This document shows, piece after piece, positions 1 through 11,599 of a stretch of 64,000 nt of DNA (position 1 is its first letter; every line of letters starts with the position of its first letter). This DNA comes from Craspedostauros australis (Eukaryota; Bacillariophyta; Bacillariophyceae; Mastogloiales; Achnanthaceae): contig JAMXDE010000036.1 of assembly GCA_026770025.1 (NCBI GenBank), positions 558,001 through 622,000 on the forward strand, read 5' to 3'. Made by a program: the position numbers and the translations under genes. The notes under the pieces were generated by a model. The model searched no databases, had not been told where the DNA came from, and saw only the letters and a program-made list of their open reading frames with translations.

Positions 1-745
1 AGTGCGACATGAGGGGGTCGTTGCGACGGTCCACAGCAGTTTGCCTGTTGCGTTCCAGAGAACTATGAACATCTCCAACTTCGCCCGACTCGTGCTGTTC
101 ATCGCGATGTGCGCGAACAGCCATTGACGCCAACAACAAACGATATTTTGAATGTCTATCACATGTCATGTCACTTAGTGCAACCATCAACACGCATTCA
201 CCATCGTTATTGACCATAAGTGGTAATGACCGATAGAACCGTACGGAACAACTCATCGAAGGCGACTCGGCACAACTCTTTCTGCCCACAGAAACACGGA
301 CACAAACGCACACGCAATGAGGATGTTGCTGGTTTTTGCCTCACAAAACACCTCAACCGCCCCCAACCAACGCAACAGACCGAAAGCAAACGCACAAGCA
401 AAATCAAAAGGGAAACAGCCACAAGTGATGCCGCCATCGCCAACGTAATCAATCATTTGGATGATGACGACGACACGACGATGATGACGAGAGCAAGCGA
501 ACGCAACTTTTTGAGTCATCAGGAACCAAACATCGTACTCTCCATCTTGCGTTGCGCAGAGGAATGGCGACTTCTTACCTACAGTCGTGCCATCCAACAT
601 CATCACCAGTATCGTGGATCAGCATCGTGGATCAGCATCGTGGATCGACAATGGCCTCCGATCATAAAAATCCACATCCATCAACCCATCCATCGTCCAT
701 TTGACTGAACAACGACGCCAACAATCGGACACTGCTTGTTGAGGA
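1..745. other. Region without a supported gene
   Basis: Several short open frames overlap here on both strands (for example about 220-708 on the plus strand), but none has a recognisable domain. Their composition follows CA/GA-rich low-complexity sequence. The stretch probably holds the promoter and 5' region of the HA-domain gene that follows. I see no clear TATA box or repeat. Confidence 0.4.
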
Positions 746-2566
746 ATGTCACGGCGTACCTCGAACCTCTCTCGGAATCTACAGATACGCGCAACTGGAA
801 GTACCGTCACCAGCACCGCCATCGCCATCGACACCGCCCGACACAGCACCAAGGAAAAGTGTGCCACCCAAGGTTCCCGCAGAACCAACGCCGACATCGA
901 CATCACCTCGATCAAATCGAACCAAAGAACTACAACGTCGAGCAGTTGCGGCACGTGTCAGAAGCAGTCTACAATTAGTCGTTGCAATCACTGCAATCAC
1001 GGTCACGTCGCCAGCACCAGAACCAGCACCAACATCAACTCTTCGCGCAACGCCAACCATCACGAAGAATCGAGCATGCTGGAACCATCCCCCATCGGAT
1101 GTGAGTCAGTCAAGGGTGTCTCATTCGTGGGCATCACGGAGACCTTTCGGAGCTCGGAACAAATGCACGAAATCCAGAACTTTCTCAGTGATGTCTTCGT
1201 TTCATCTTCGGTTTCATCTTCGGTCTCATCAACTACAACGACGCTATCACCAACAGCAGGAGTAGTCGTACACGGAAGACGACCATCGCAATCGTCACAG
1301 ACATCACAGATATCACATACACCACCACCAACAACAACAACCAAAGCACTTCATCTGTCGCACTTGCCTCCCCTTTCTCCTCTTGCTCCTTCTCTCGCGC
1401 AGCATCACCATCCGCACCAGCAACATCATCAGCAACATCATCAGCAACGCACACAACAGACACAGCAGACACAACGCCTGCCACGGCAGTACCTCTGCTT
1501 TGATGGACAGCCCAGCCTCGCAGCACATGATCGTCATCATCGTTCCCTCGTTGATGTAGCAATACCATTCCAGGAATTGCCGTCCTCATGCCAGCCTTCA
1601 CCCATCAAGAAAGCCAGAGGGAGCGACCTGATGCCCGTGCCCACAAGGTTCCATTTCGAGACTCTGCAGCTGGAAGATTGGGACGACGCCGGCGAAGAAT
1701 CCTGGCTCGATGACATCCCGATTGATACCGACACCTCTCCTGAGAACACCCATGGATGCCACCATGGCCTCGAACAGCTGCAGTCTCAGACCCCATCACT
1801 GCTCAAGCGTTCCGCCGGTCCAACCCACCTCTACTCCTTCGTGGACAACAGCATCATCACATCCATTCGAGGTGCTCCATGCCAAGTCGAAACGTTCCCA
1901 CGAGAGATCGTCGAAGCAACTGGGCGCACATCTACACGCGCACCCACATTCACACCCACATCCACGCAGCGATCACCGAGAAAGAGGACGCGGTCGGCTC
2001 CGCCAACGAAGAGCATCAAGTTCCGTCAGTACCAATCGGATCAATGGAACGCCCGATACGATGAGCTCGTCGCCTTCCACAAGCAGCACAGACATTGCAT
2101 CGTCGAGCCGAAGGATGACAAGACGCTGTCCCACTGGGTGAAGCGGCAGCGATACCAACACAAGCAGAAGAACGAAGGACAACGGTCCACTTTGACAGAC
2201 GAGAGGCAGAGGAAGCTGGAGCGGCTTGGTTTCGTGTGGGATTCGCACGGAGAAGCATGGGAGAAGCGCTTCAATGATCTGATGACGTACAGAGACAAGC
2301 ACGGCCACACGAACGTACCAACCCAGTGCGACGAGAACCCGTCCCTCGGCATTTGGGCAAAGGCCCAGCGCCGGCAGTACCGACTGCATTCCAACGGGCA
2401 GAAGTCGACGTTGACTGATAGCCGCATTGAGCGATTGAGCGCGGTCGACTTTCCTTGGCTGGCCCGGCCTCATCAGTCCATGCCGAGTGCGCAGGTCGGA
2501 CGGGATGAGCGATATCAACGGAATCAACGGAATCGACGTGCTGAGGGACGTTCCATCAAGTTATGA
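746..2566 (+). CDS. HA-domain (helicase-associated) protein, copy 1
   Basis: Predicted protein of 606 residues. The C-terminal part, about residues 422-565, carries two helicase-associated (HA) repeats, each with a W...F..H.GH.(I/N)VP-like core and a G.W...QR..Y motif. HA domains are small helical modules thought to bind nucleic acid and are expanded in diatoms and other stramenopiles. There is no helicase core. The N-terminal half is low complexity, rich in S, T, P, Q and H, with a Gln/His run near residues 218-245. It holds two short islands shared with the downstream paralogue: ITETFRSSEQ near residue 130 and an acidic FHFETLQLEDWDD stretch near 300. The start is uncertain: the Met at 746 opens the frame, but a Met at 1078 just before the first conserved island is equally possible. 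A nuclear nucleic-acid-binding role is inferred. No intron is needed. Confidence 0.75.
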   Translation: MSRRTSNLSRNLQIRATGSTVTSTAIAIDTARHSTKEKCATQGSRRTNADIDITSIKSNQRTTTSSSCGTCQKQSTISRCNHCNHGHVASTRTSTNINSSRNANHHEESSMLEPSPIGCESVKGVSFVGITETFRSSEQMHEIQNFLSDVFVSSSVSSSVSSTTTTLSPTAGVVVHGRRPSQSSQTSQISHTPPPTTTTKALHLSHLPPLSPLAPSLAQHHHPHQQHHQQHHQQRTQQTQQTQRLPRQYLCFDGQPSLAAHDRHHRSLVDVAIPFQELPSSCQPSPIKKARGSDLMPVPTRFHFETLQLEDWDDAGEESWLDDIPIDTDTSPENTHGCHHGLEQLQSQTPSLLKRSAGPTHLYSFVDNSIITSIRGAPCQVETFPREIVEATGRTSTRAPTFTPTSTQRSPRKRTRSAPPTKSIKFRQYQSDQWNARYDELVAFHKQHRHCIVEPKDDKTLSHWVKRQRYQHKQKNEGQRSTLTDERQRKLERLGFVWDSHGEAWEKRFNDLMTYRDKHGHTNVPTQCDENPSLGIWAKAQRRQYRLHSNGQKSTLTDSRIERLSAVDFPWLARPHQSMPSAQVGRDERYQRNQRNRRAEGRSIKL

Positions 2567-2930
2567 CGAGGAGATGGAGATGAGATGGAGGACGGTTACG
2601 ATCATGGCGATTGCAGAGGCAGCTTCACTCCGTCTTCGATGGGCCTGCCTTGTGTGATTCCCATGGACGCCGATTTGTTGGCGGCTGCAACATCATTGTA
2701 TGGTAGGGTACATCATTGTCCATCATCGTGCATCATGGTCATCATGGTGCATAATAGTAGTAGTAGAGGAGTGCTCTATGGTATTCCGTCGCTCCCATGT
2801 ATTGTGCAATACGTACGAATGCACCATAGCTCGTACAGAGTCTGGTGCCAATCCAGTCCCCAGTCAGTCACGACAAAGCGCAACCATCCAAACGCTTCCG
2901 AACCCGAACCACGTCACGTTCCAAACCCAG

Positions 2931-2953
2931 CCTTCGGCGAGCCTCGCCGAAGG
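2931..2953. repeat. Perfect 11-bp-arm hairpin
   Basis: CCTTCGGCGAG at 2931-2941 and its exact reverse complement at 2943-2953 are separated by one base. It could form a GC-rich stem-loop in the 3' region of the upstream gene. Function is unknown. Confidence 0.6.
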
Positions 2954-3428
2954 TGAAGGAACTGCAGGAACAGTCCAGGACAAGGAACACAATCTGTGGA
3001 TCCGAGTAGAAAGACGCCGCAAGGCCGCACATCACCGCGATCACCGCGGCGAATCAGGAGGAAACGAAACACCTGCAACAACCAATGCAGCTCCTCATAA
3101 ATACTAATTCACAACCTTGATCATTGCACACCATCGTATCAGCATCTGGACTACCAATAGTAAGATGCGACGATGGCAGGAGATGAGAGAGAGAGTGTGT
3201 GGTCTTTGGACGGAGTTGGTCACACCCGCGGGCCACTTGCGGGTTCCGTGTCTGCGAAGGGGAGTCTCACTGGTGGTCGAGATCTGGCAAAGGCATTCCT
3301 TTTCTTCCATTGCTTTCGGCGCTAACAACTGCGCGGATCCTGGAAAGCACAGAGCTCTCCGTTGGTCGCTTGTCGGCGTTTGCCGGTTCTCAAATGTTTG
3401 TGATTGGCGCACTCGTTGATCCGATTGC

Positions 3429-3468
3429 GGATGGATGGATGGATGGATGGAGTGATGGATGGAGTGAT
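3429..3468. repeat. (GGAT)n microsatellite
   Basis: Five to six GGAT units followed by a degenerate GGAGTGAT extension. Simple-sequence repeat. Confidence 0.85.
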
Positions 3469-5039
3469 AGCAGATTCAAAGCAGCATCCAGCCACCCATA
3501 AATGTAGGAGTATCACAGGCCCGTGCTTGCCAGGCGATAGAAGCAACGGTGACGGAGACTGTGCTGAATCGCGACGAGAAGAAGTGCACTCTGCCTCTTC
3601 CGTCGTTCTTGGCAGAGGAACAGAATGATGGCGTGGCCGTCCAGATGGGAATCAGAGACGTCAAACCTTGCGACCACGGTTCAGGAAGTAGAGAGGGCCA
3701 CCAACCATCCAGTTCTGTCTTTGCGCATCTTGACACCTTTCGGTTGTTGGTTCGTTCGTTCGCTCGTTCTCGTCGCACGGGTATTGTACCAAACCAAGCG
3801 ACGCATTCAGGTTTTGCCGCTGTTCCTGAGGAGCATCGATCTGGACAATTGGCCACATTTTGATAGCACGATGCTGACGTGCTCGGCAGTGGCGGTGCGA
3901 CGGACGCAGGCGTCTTTTGCGTGGCCGCATCCAACCAATTGCACCGCCGATGAGCACGAGCGCGGATAGCGCTGACGAAGAGGACGACGACGTTGACGAC
4001 GAGGATGGGCACGATGCCAACAAACGCAATCAATGAAGTGGACGGAGTGATCGATTTTCCTTGTGCTCGTACTCGTATGGTACGTATGGTATGTATGGCA
4101 GCTTATATGGTATTGGAATTGTTCTCGTCGTTGGCTCAACTTCTTCGGGCCTTGAGTCGGTACCGGTCAGTCGCAAAGGCAAGCACTTCGGATGTTTATT
4201 ATCGTTGTCAGTGGTGTCGTTGTGGTTGTTGTTGGACTCCGTTGGTCGCGATTCCGGTTGACGTCAACGACCTACAATCCAGTCCTGGACGTGGGAAGTC
4301 AACCTGTTGTTGTGTCACTACCTCCGGAAAGTGCGTCATTCATTCGTGGCATTCAGACGTGTAGTGTTGATGTAGGATCTTTGGTAGGAGTTGTGGAGCT
4401 AACAACATAGAGCATCCTTCAGATTTGTAACGTGAGCGTCGGATCACCGATGCAACCCGGCTGGATACTTATTGAAATACTCCACAGAAATCTTCGGTGC
4501 CTTTTTATTACAAAACGTATGTTAGCACTTTGCAGAGTGCTACTTGAAGTTGGGAAATGTTCATAAGTGGACGAGTACATAACGAAGCCTCGCAACAGTG
4601 TGACGATTGCTTGTACTTCACGCCAGAATTGTCCAGGTGCGCACAAAACAGATGACTGTGGCCGTCGCGCTCACAAACCAAAGAGTTCTCCGGAGCACGA
4701 TTTACCAAATGCTCCACCAAGACAAACACATCAGTGAGAGCCATCAATCCGTGATGCCTCCAGCAACACCATCGAAATGGCCACGACATGTCATAAGATG
4801 AAGGACCGCTCACCAGCCCTTTCGATCGATCTCTTTTCACTCCAGTGCTGTGTTGAAGTCCCGTTACCCCCTGCGCTCCGAATTCTCTCACTGCACGATC
4901 ACACTACTTCGAAGACACAACAAAAAGAGCGGAGCCGAATTGATCAACGCAAGCACACACCCCGCAAGTGGCTCTCCGGCATCAGCAACTTGCTTGAAAA
5001 CAAACGGGCGCCATCTACAACACACAGGATCACACACCA

Positions 5040-6785
5040 GTGCCATTGAGCACACCTCATGCGGAGAAGAATCAGACTCACACGCACATCGCATTAATAC
5101 AACAGCGTATGTCGGGACTTTCACACACGCACCTCACAGGCACCGACACAGACCGATGCAATCCCGACGAAGGCATAGCACCACGTGAGCGAGAGCGAAA
5201 TGGTTACAGGAGCAAACCCACGATCAACGATGAAAGTATCGACAGCAACGATGACAACAAACACACGACCAATAGCAGCGGCAACAGCGGCAGCAGTGAA
5301 GTGTCTGAGTGGCAACCGATGCCGATTGGAGCCGGGCCCATGACAGTCGTGTCTTCCGTGCACATCAGCGACACTTTTCGGAGCCAAGAGCAGCTCGCGG
5401 AGCTGAAAGGCTTTCTCAGCATTGTCTTTGCTCCATCATCAAGAGCAATGCGAGTGATCACTCCAGCGGACGTGACTGGAATTCAGTTGCCTCCATCGCC
5501 AACACCTACTGCGATCGAAGTCACCAACAACCCTCCGCATCGTGTATCTACCAATCGACAACGCCTGCATAAACAGAGGCGGACAAGGCACCAATACGAA
5601 TTCATTCACGATCAGTTCGAAGTCGGTGATATCAACTCTCGCGCTCTTGAGCGCAATCACGATATTGTCGATGATGCTCGGTACATTCAAATTCTCGAAT
5701 CGCCAGGCAGACTACTACTTGACAACACAACCACAATGAGCAGCAGCGCAAATGATTCACAACACTTTCATTTCGAGTCTCTTCGTCTTGATACATGGGA
5801 TGAGACCGACGAAGATTCCTGGATCAACGAGCTTCAGGTGTCTGGCGAGCGTGCAGAAACGGATGACATTGGCATCGGCTATGCGCAGTATCTTGAGCAC
5901 ACAGATCAAGTTGAACAGTCCATTGAGGATGAGCAGGTGGCGAAGGCGCAGCGGCATCTCGATTTTTCCATGACAGCCGGCGGCTCTGCAAAGGATGTTC
6001 TGACAGTGGACTATTCGGACATCAGTATCTGTGTCTCCGATGCTGAGGCGACCGCGGTGGGTGAAGGGAATGCGGTGCAAGGGGCCATTTTTGCGAACGC
6101 CGACCAAGAAATACAAGAGATGGCATCAACAGCCGCGGCATCACTGTTCCCAGAGCCCTCTCGGCCACCACGAAGGCGAGAGCAAGCACATGCGAGGCAG
6201 CATGCTCCAACCTCTTCTTCACTGGCTTCGTCTTTGCCTTCCACAAGGAGGAAGCAGAGATCCGATACAAGTAGATCCCAGAGTGGTATCAAGTTCCGCC
6301 AGTACCAATCCGACCAGTGGGATGTTCGCTATCATGAGCTCATCCAATTCCACAAGCACCATGGACACTGTATTGTGGGGTCGAGGGATGGTAAAACGCT
6401 CTCGCATTGGGTCAAGCGACAGCGGTATCTGTACAAGCAAAAGCAGGACGGTCGGCACTCGACTCTCACCGACGAGAGGCAGGCGAGGTTGGAACGCCTT
6501 GGCTTCGTGTGGGACTCTCACGATGAGGCATGGGAAAATCGATTCAACGATTTGATGCTGTACAGAGCCAGACACGGGCATACAAACGTCCCCGCGCACT
6601 TCTCGGAACAGCCGCCCCTTGGCATTTGGGCGAAGGTCCAACGCCGTCAGTATCGCCTATACCGCAGTGGCCAAAGGTCAACGTTGACAGAAAGGCGCAT
6701 TGAACGTCTGAATGAGGTGGGCTTCCCTTGGCTGGCGCAGCCCAACCAGACGGCCGCAAACAGATCATCGAAGAAGCGCAAGTGA
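5040..6785 (+). CDS. HA-domain (helicase-associated) protein, copy 2
   Basis: Predicted protein of 581 residues, paralogous to the gene at 746-2566 and in the same orientation. Two HA repeats occupy about residues 416-560 and match copy 1 nearly residue for residue, including IKFRQYQSDQW, TLSHWVKRQRY, LGFVWDSH and LGIWAK. The N-terminal half is divergent and low in complexity but keeps the two islands of copy 1: ISDTFRSQEQ near residue 110 and FHFESLRLDTWDE near 243. Retention of these islands while the linkers diverge suggests both are functional interaction surfaces. The C-terminus ends in a basic SSKKRK tail, a possible nuclear localisation signal. The Met at 5109 is an alternative start. 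Both genes stop with TGA at matching places, so TGA is a normal stop here. Nucleic-acid binding in the nucleus is inferred. Confidence 0.78.
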   Translation: MPLSTPHAEKNQTHTHIALIQQRMSGLSHTHLTGTDTDRCNPDEGIAPRERERNGYRSKPTINDESIDSNDDNKHTTNSSGNSGSSEVSEWQPMPIGAGPMTVVSSVHISDTFRSQEQLAELKGFLSIVFAPSSRAMRVITPADVTGIQLPPSPTPTAIEVTNNPPHRVSTNRQRLHKQRRTRHQYEFIHDQFEVGDINSRALERNHDIVDDARYIQILESPGRLLLDNTTTMSSSANDSQHFHFESLRLDTWDETDEDSWINELQVSGERAETDDIGIGYAQYLEHTDQVEQSIEDEQVAKAQRHLDFSMTAGGSAKDVLTVDYSDISICVSDAEATAVGEGNAVQGAIFANADQEIQEMASTAAASLFPEPSRPPRRREQAHARQHAPTSSSLASSLPSTRRKQRSDTSRSQSGIKFRQYQSDQWDVRYHELIQFHKHHGHCIVGSRDGKTLSHWVKRQRYLYKQKQDGRHSTLTDERQARLERLGFVWDSHDEAWENRFNDLMLYRARHGHTNVPAHFSEQPPLGIWAKVQRRQYRLYRSGQRSTLTERRIERLNEVGFPWLAQPNQTAANRSSKKRK

Positions 6786-6871
6786 GGATACGTTAGTTTG
6801 ATCCGTACCGAACGCAATACATCCTCATACAAACTCGTACATACTCGCAACATTCTCGTAAATACTCCATA

Positions 6872-8757
6872 TCCATGAGGAAATTCTGTCGCGATAGAGG
6901 ACCCCTGATGTCTCAGGAGACAAACTTTTTGACCTTTGTGCGAGGGCCTTGTCTCCTGAGACAAAACCAAAAATAACACGACGTTTCCTCGCGATGGGAA
7001 AAGTGGTCGACCAGTTGGACTAAAACTAGAATTGGACGCTCGTCTCGTCGCACATTTTCTTCGTGTATTTTCTTCGTACTTTTTTGTTGTCCACGTTTTC
7101 ACGTAGTAATGGCGTAGTTTCAGACACTCGCCAGGTGTTGTTGTTGTTCGCATTGCATATGAAGGTGCTTGCTATCTAGTTGTATGCAATACCATTACTA
7201 ATGACACACTGGTGACTATCACTTGTTCCTCTGCACCATTCCAGTGCCATAAGGTGGTGTGGGAGCACTGGTATCAATGCCATGCACTGCAGCAACGGTG
7301 GCCCAGAGGTCGCCATGAGGCAGGTTGTGATGAGTTACAGTGCTGACTATAAGATGAAGCAAGGAGATGAGGTGCTACCACTGCAGCCTCGGAATGCCTG
7401 CCAATGACAGGCAAGGGTGCCACTGACATAGGGACTATATCAATTTGTATTGGGCAAATGCACAGAGTGATTGGTGTCCCTGTCAATCAAGTTCCCGCAG
7501 AAGTAGGCACGTGGCTTTGCAGGCGATGGTAACATGCCTGCCTGGGGGCATCCAACACAGAAATACATGCAGACAAGTAGAGTGCAACGAGTGGAAGGAG
7601 GGTTCTGGTGAAAGGAACTGAGATCTGCAGAGAGCACATGCATGTCAACTCGATAGCCGTTCTGCCTCGTGCCCAACACAAGATCAAGCAGGCCGCACAA
7701 ACGCGCCTCTAGCAAAGGCCGGACAAACAAGTAAACAGCTTAATCCTTGAGTTCTATATGCGCCAATCCAGTGCCAGAATGTCACCAGCAACTGGTCTCA
7801 TTTCATTGCGTTTCGATTGCAGATGTGACCCTTTCCGTTCCTACTTGCTTTTGTTCCATGGCTGTCACAGGTCTCACACATTGCGTCAACACCGCATTCT
7901 TACGAATACCCTGTGCCATGGTCGATTTCTAAATCAGCGTTGCGCTCCTTTGCAGTTGGATCCAATCTCTGACAATCGCACGAAAGATTGGGGTTTTGTA
8001 TTTGTGCTCATGTCATCCAAGAGGAGACTTTTTGTTCTTCCCATGTCTATGACCGCCATGCAGTGAATGATGGAGTATTGCTTTTTCAATGCAAGAGAGA
8101 TGGAATGAATAGTAGCTTGTACTTGCAAGGTATTGTGGGGAATATTGCAAGTGGTGAACTTGCCATGACGGATGGGCACGGGCAAGCATCAATCTTTGCA
8201 CTCGCCACAATGCTGGAGAGACGGCACGAAGCCAGCAAACAATGGATGTGCCCTTCCAATCGAGCAGGAGCAATAATGGTCTACAAAGCAATCAACTGGA
8301 GAGGTCGGTTTGCAAGATGAACGGATCCAACAGAACTGGAGACGAAGATACCTGACTCTTGCCCGCTCGATCCCATAGCAAGCAAGTACAGCAACAGCTA
8401 GACAACACCATGCATGTATTACGCAAGATCTATGTCATTCATATGCTCTGCAGTGAGTTGTTTAGTCAGATATGCAACAAAGCCAACATATCACTGCTGA
8501 TGGTCAAAAAGCACGGGAAAAGTACACAGTATTTCTCTTGTTGGTCGTGAAAGCACAGGAGACAATTGAGGTTTTGGGTGTTGTTGTTTTTGGTTTTACT
8601 CGATTGAGTCCGCTGTCTTTCGGTTCCGTGTTAATTTACCACACTAATTTTGAGTTTGTCTCCTGAGACAACAATCTTGGTCCACATCCGGGTGCCTTGT
8701 CTCAGGAGACAAAAAGGCCCGATTTTGTCTCCTGAGACATGAAAATTTCCTCATGGA
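6872..8757. mobile_element. Non-autonomous TA-flanked DNA transposon (TE1), about 1.9 kb
   Basis: The ends are inverted repeats TCCATGAGGAAATT (6872-6885) and its complement (8744-8757). Each is flanked by TA (6870-6871 and 8758-8759), as expected of a Tc1/mariner-type target duplication. Inside each end are copies of a 14-bp near-palindrome, TGTCTCCTGAGACA or its complement: 6909-6922 and 6950-6963 on the left; 8657-8670, 8698-8711 and 8726-8739 on the right. No transposase is encoded. Short open frames between about 7.7 and 8.3 kb have no recognisable domain. The repeated subterminal palindromes look like transposase-binding sites (inference). Element TE2 at 29582-30331 shares the first five terminal bases. 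Confidence 0.7.
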
Positions 8758-8760
8758 TAT

Positions 8761-9684
8761 AGAAATACAATCGTGCGGGATGCTCCGCCGAATCTCAGCA
8801 ATGGGAGAGACAGCGGCGTTCACCTCCAGGAAACAAGAATATATCAGCAGAGTACTTGTAGCCATGAGTAATAGAATAGAAGATAGAGTACTTCCGTACG
8901 AGTACTCGTAGAGAGCGCCACACGCAAATGACGCTCAGATACGTGCACCGGCGTGCATGCCACGTCTTTCACTCAGCCTGACCCGCAGCTGCAGATTGGA
9001 TGTTGCAACGGTATGTACCTGTCGAGTCTCTATTCCTCCGCATACTCCAAGCATTTGATGAGCATTGCGACGATCTGACCTGCGAAATGCATTGCTTTGG
9101 TGAGACCTCAAGTTGGCGTTTCATTCTTGGCTGCGATGAAGGAAAGATGCGGCACGAATAGAGGACTTTCGCATTCTGTTCCCCCAGTCCCGAGCAGTCC
9201 CACGAGGGAGTCATAACCTGATAGAGACACTTTTCAGGGGGCGGGATGCGAACTTCCCCCTCGGCGAGCAGAATAGGGAGATATCGCATGTAAAATGAAG
9301 CCACCCCTGGAACCTGTCGTGGTGACAACTAGTGGGGAGCTGTCCCCAAATGTTCGCGTTCGCGTTGGATCTTGGAGGGACTGAAACAATCAATTTAATC
9401 ATACAATGACGTCATCAATACTGTCTAGCCTAATCTATGCTGTTGAGTAGCCTTCCTCGGTGGAAGACTATGACAACAGGAAGTTCCTTCCTCTCCACTT
9501 GTTGTTTCCATTCACAGCAAACAAAAATGAATGCTCAACGCTTCCACATGCATGTTCGTGCTTGTTGGTATCACTGCCTACTGTTCCGTTTCCGTGTTTC
9601 TGTCATACAGGTCATATGTAGCACTTGCCTTGTATGTGTTCCCACTCTAAATTTCCCCAAAGCACAGCCCCAACCCTTCTCCAT
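8761..9684. other. Region without a gene; left motif block
   Basis: No supported coding frame. The notable content is the block at 9211-9300, which recurs inverted at 15689-15780 (see separate entry). Confidence 0.4.
9211..9300 (+). repeat. Left block of an inverted pair (partner 15689-15780)
   Basis: Contains an AACCTGATAGAGACA segment followed by a G-rich stretch and GGATGCGAACTTC, then AGGGAGATATCGCATGTAA. Both segments recur on the opposite strand at 15689-15780 with moderate divergence and swapped order. With the LINE at 9945-15010 set aside, the blocks bound about 1.5 kb and may be the terminal regions of an older element. Confidence 0.5.
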
Positions 9685-9944
9685 CCCCAGACCGCTGCCG
9701 GCCCATCCACTGGCAGGCAGAGGTGATCCACGAGCTATGGCACATGATGCTGCAACAGCGGTCTAGTTGGAACCACGCGCTTCACGAGGAAGGAGAGCGC
9801 GATGTGATGTCCCAACGCATGGGATTATACTTCCAAACACTCCAAGAGCTGCCACCATGGCCCATCCCCACCCACCTTTGCCAGCTTGCCCAGCAGGTCC
9901 CAACGTCGGAGCCACGACAGGCAGAATGGCTGTTCACTCTGCTA
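9685..9944 (+). pseudogene. C-terminal coding remnant of an older retroelement, left part
   Basis: An open plus-strand frame reads HWQAEVIHELWHMM..., then NHALHEE and a helical tail. This resembles the region downstream of RNase H in diatom LINE-type polyproteins, where W...I...LW......N..LH precedes a helical C-terminus. The frame reaches the LINE target site and continues from the second target-site copy at 15011 to a stop near 15122. The family call is by eye and tentative; the interruption by the LINE is clear. Confidence 0.45.
9928..9944. repeat. LINE target-site duplication, 3' copy
   Basis: GGCTGTTCACTCTGCTA is repeated exactly at 15011-15027. The two copies bracket the minus-strand LINE. 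The last two or three bases overlap its TTA-repeat tail, so the true duplication is 14-17 bp. Confidence 0.85.
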
Positions 9945-10099
9945 ATAATAATAACTCAGTGATTACATCATAGATGTGCCTCAAGGCTTTACCCTCGCCG
10001 CCGCCGGCCCCGTAGGACCAGGCTTTGAGCGAGCCGTCAAGTTGCCACTCATCCTATTCCCAGCCATGCTGCCATGGCCTGCTGTTCTGCCTGCATAGA

Positions 10100-11599
10100 T
10101 CAAGCCCTTCGTCTGGCCTTCACTGCCACTTGTACCGCTGTCATAGAGTGCACCCACTGCTGCATTTGCAGCTCGGTATCATACTCAATATTCCGGCCAT
10201 CCCTGAGCAGGTGAAGCTCCAATGCCGTCATGTCGCTGCTCGCGCTCTGTTGCATCCGTTGCACCTGTTGGCGCAGGTCCTTCATCGTCGGATGCTGATC
10301 CGCGTCATGTACTTTTTCGTTCCTGGCAATCCAAACCGTCCACGGCACTTTCCAGATCCACCGCACCATCTCTCGCGCCCACGCTCTCGCGTCTGGATAT
10401 ATGCACTCGTTCGTCATCATCCACTGTGTCTGCTGGCGGACCAAATCCCTATGGATGAAACCAAGCAGGAGGGGGTACCAACCAATGTAACTTTGCGGCC
10501 CGTCCACTCGGAGCTTTCGCCTCCATTTCACCAGCCCCACTCTCATCTTTCGCACCAGTCGCGGACATGTGCCTATCCGCACCATGCGGTCGAGAAGTTC
10601 TGACGTAGAGGTCTGCCAGGCTTCCTGGTGTTCGCTACAGCGGAGCACATGCATCGTCGTCTCGTCCTGCTGGCAGAACTGACACTTCGGCGTCTCTTGC
10701 TGACTAACCTGGTGCAGCTTCTTGTTGACTCCGACGAAGCCTGATGACCACTTCGAGACGAACTTTGCCACCTCTTTGTTCTTCTTGGCCGCGCGCGTCT
10801 TCTTGTATGTGTACCAGTCCACCTGTGTCAGTTGATCTTCGTCCCACTGGAACTTTGATGCCCAATAGGTAGCTGCGTCGGCAGACTGCAGCAGCTCGTG
10901 GAGCTCCTTCGCGTCCACATGCGAGTAGTCGGCGTTGCGGAGACGTAACCTCCATCTGTTTGTAGACGTGTGCCACCTTTTCACCCGACGTCGTCTCTCT
11001 GTCAGGCTCCAGAACTGCTTGGCATGGTCGTCGACTACTACGTTGAGTTTCTCCAGCGTTGTCAGTTGCTTGCCAGTGTCATCCTGGTGGCCTTTCACCC
11101 ACTTCCAGTGCAGTATCGCCAGAATCCTGTGCCGCAGCTCTCGAATCTCAGTCAGGACATCCCAGTCGCGTTGGCCCGGGCGTAGTCCATCCTCTTGGGC
11201 CTGCAACATCGCCTGCTTGCCGTCAAGTGCAATGGTAACCACACATGAGGCGTCCAGACCACGCATCCTGGCTATCACGGTAAGCGACGCCCAGATTCCC
11301 GCGAGTTCGCTTCTGTAAGCACTTTGCGCTTCGGACGGGCCCGGGACGAACGTCTGGCACGTCATGCTTGCCGTCGTCGCCTCGTCGTACAGAATAGAAG
11401 CCGCGGTCCCTCTGGAATCTTTGAATGATCTGTCACTCACCACAAGCAGCTGGGATCTCCGTGCAGCGCACTCGGCCTCCTCGAGACTCAGTTCGCCTTG
11501 CAGATTCTCCACTGGGTCGTAGGGTTCTTCGCGCTCATCGATCGGCTGTGCCAATCCGACGAAGCCGTCCCACATCATGCCGGTTTCCGTGAGAGTCAC
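10100..11599 (-). pseudogene. LINE RNase H domain and C-terminal knuckle region
   Basis: A 499-residue open frame, the 3' part of the LINE. The RNase H fold spans about residues 50-180, with all acidic residues in place: VVSDRSF (Asp), YRSELAGIW (Glu), IALDGKQAM (Asp) and KGHQDD (His/Asp). A CxxC...H...C knuckle follows near residue 310, then a Trp-rich tail ending WTVWIARNEKVHD and a helical C-terminus. This tail aligns with the fragment at 39058-40050. The frame is open, but it lies downstream of stops in the same element and is not expected to be expressed as a full polyprotein. Confidence 0.82.

Larger units (their letters stand above)
2567..5039. other. Intergenic region between the HA paralogues
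   Basis: About 2.5 kb with only short overlapping open frames and no recognisable domain. It contains a 23-bp hairpin at 2931-2953 and a GGAT microsatellite near 3430. The 3' end of copy 1 and the promoter of copy 2 must lie here, but I cannot place them. Confidence 0.4.

Noticed and set aside
220-708. 162-codon plus-strand frame before the first HA gene
   Set aside because: No domain, and three overlapping frames of similar length exist; composition looks like low-complexity 5' sequence.
3476-4139. Overlapping frames of 100-185 codons between the HA genes
   Set aside because: Both strands and several frames are equally open and none has a recognisable motif.
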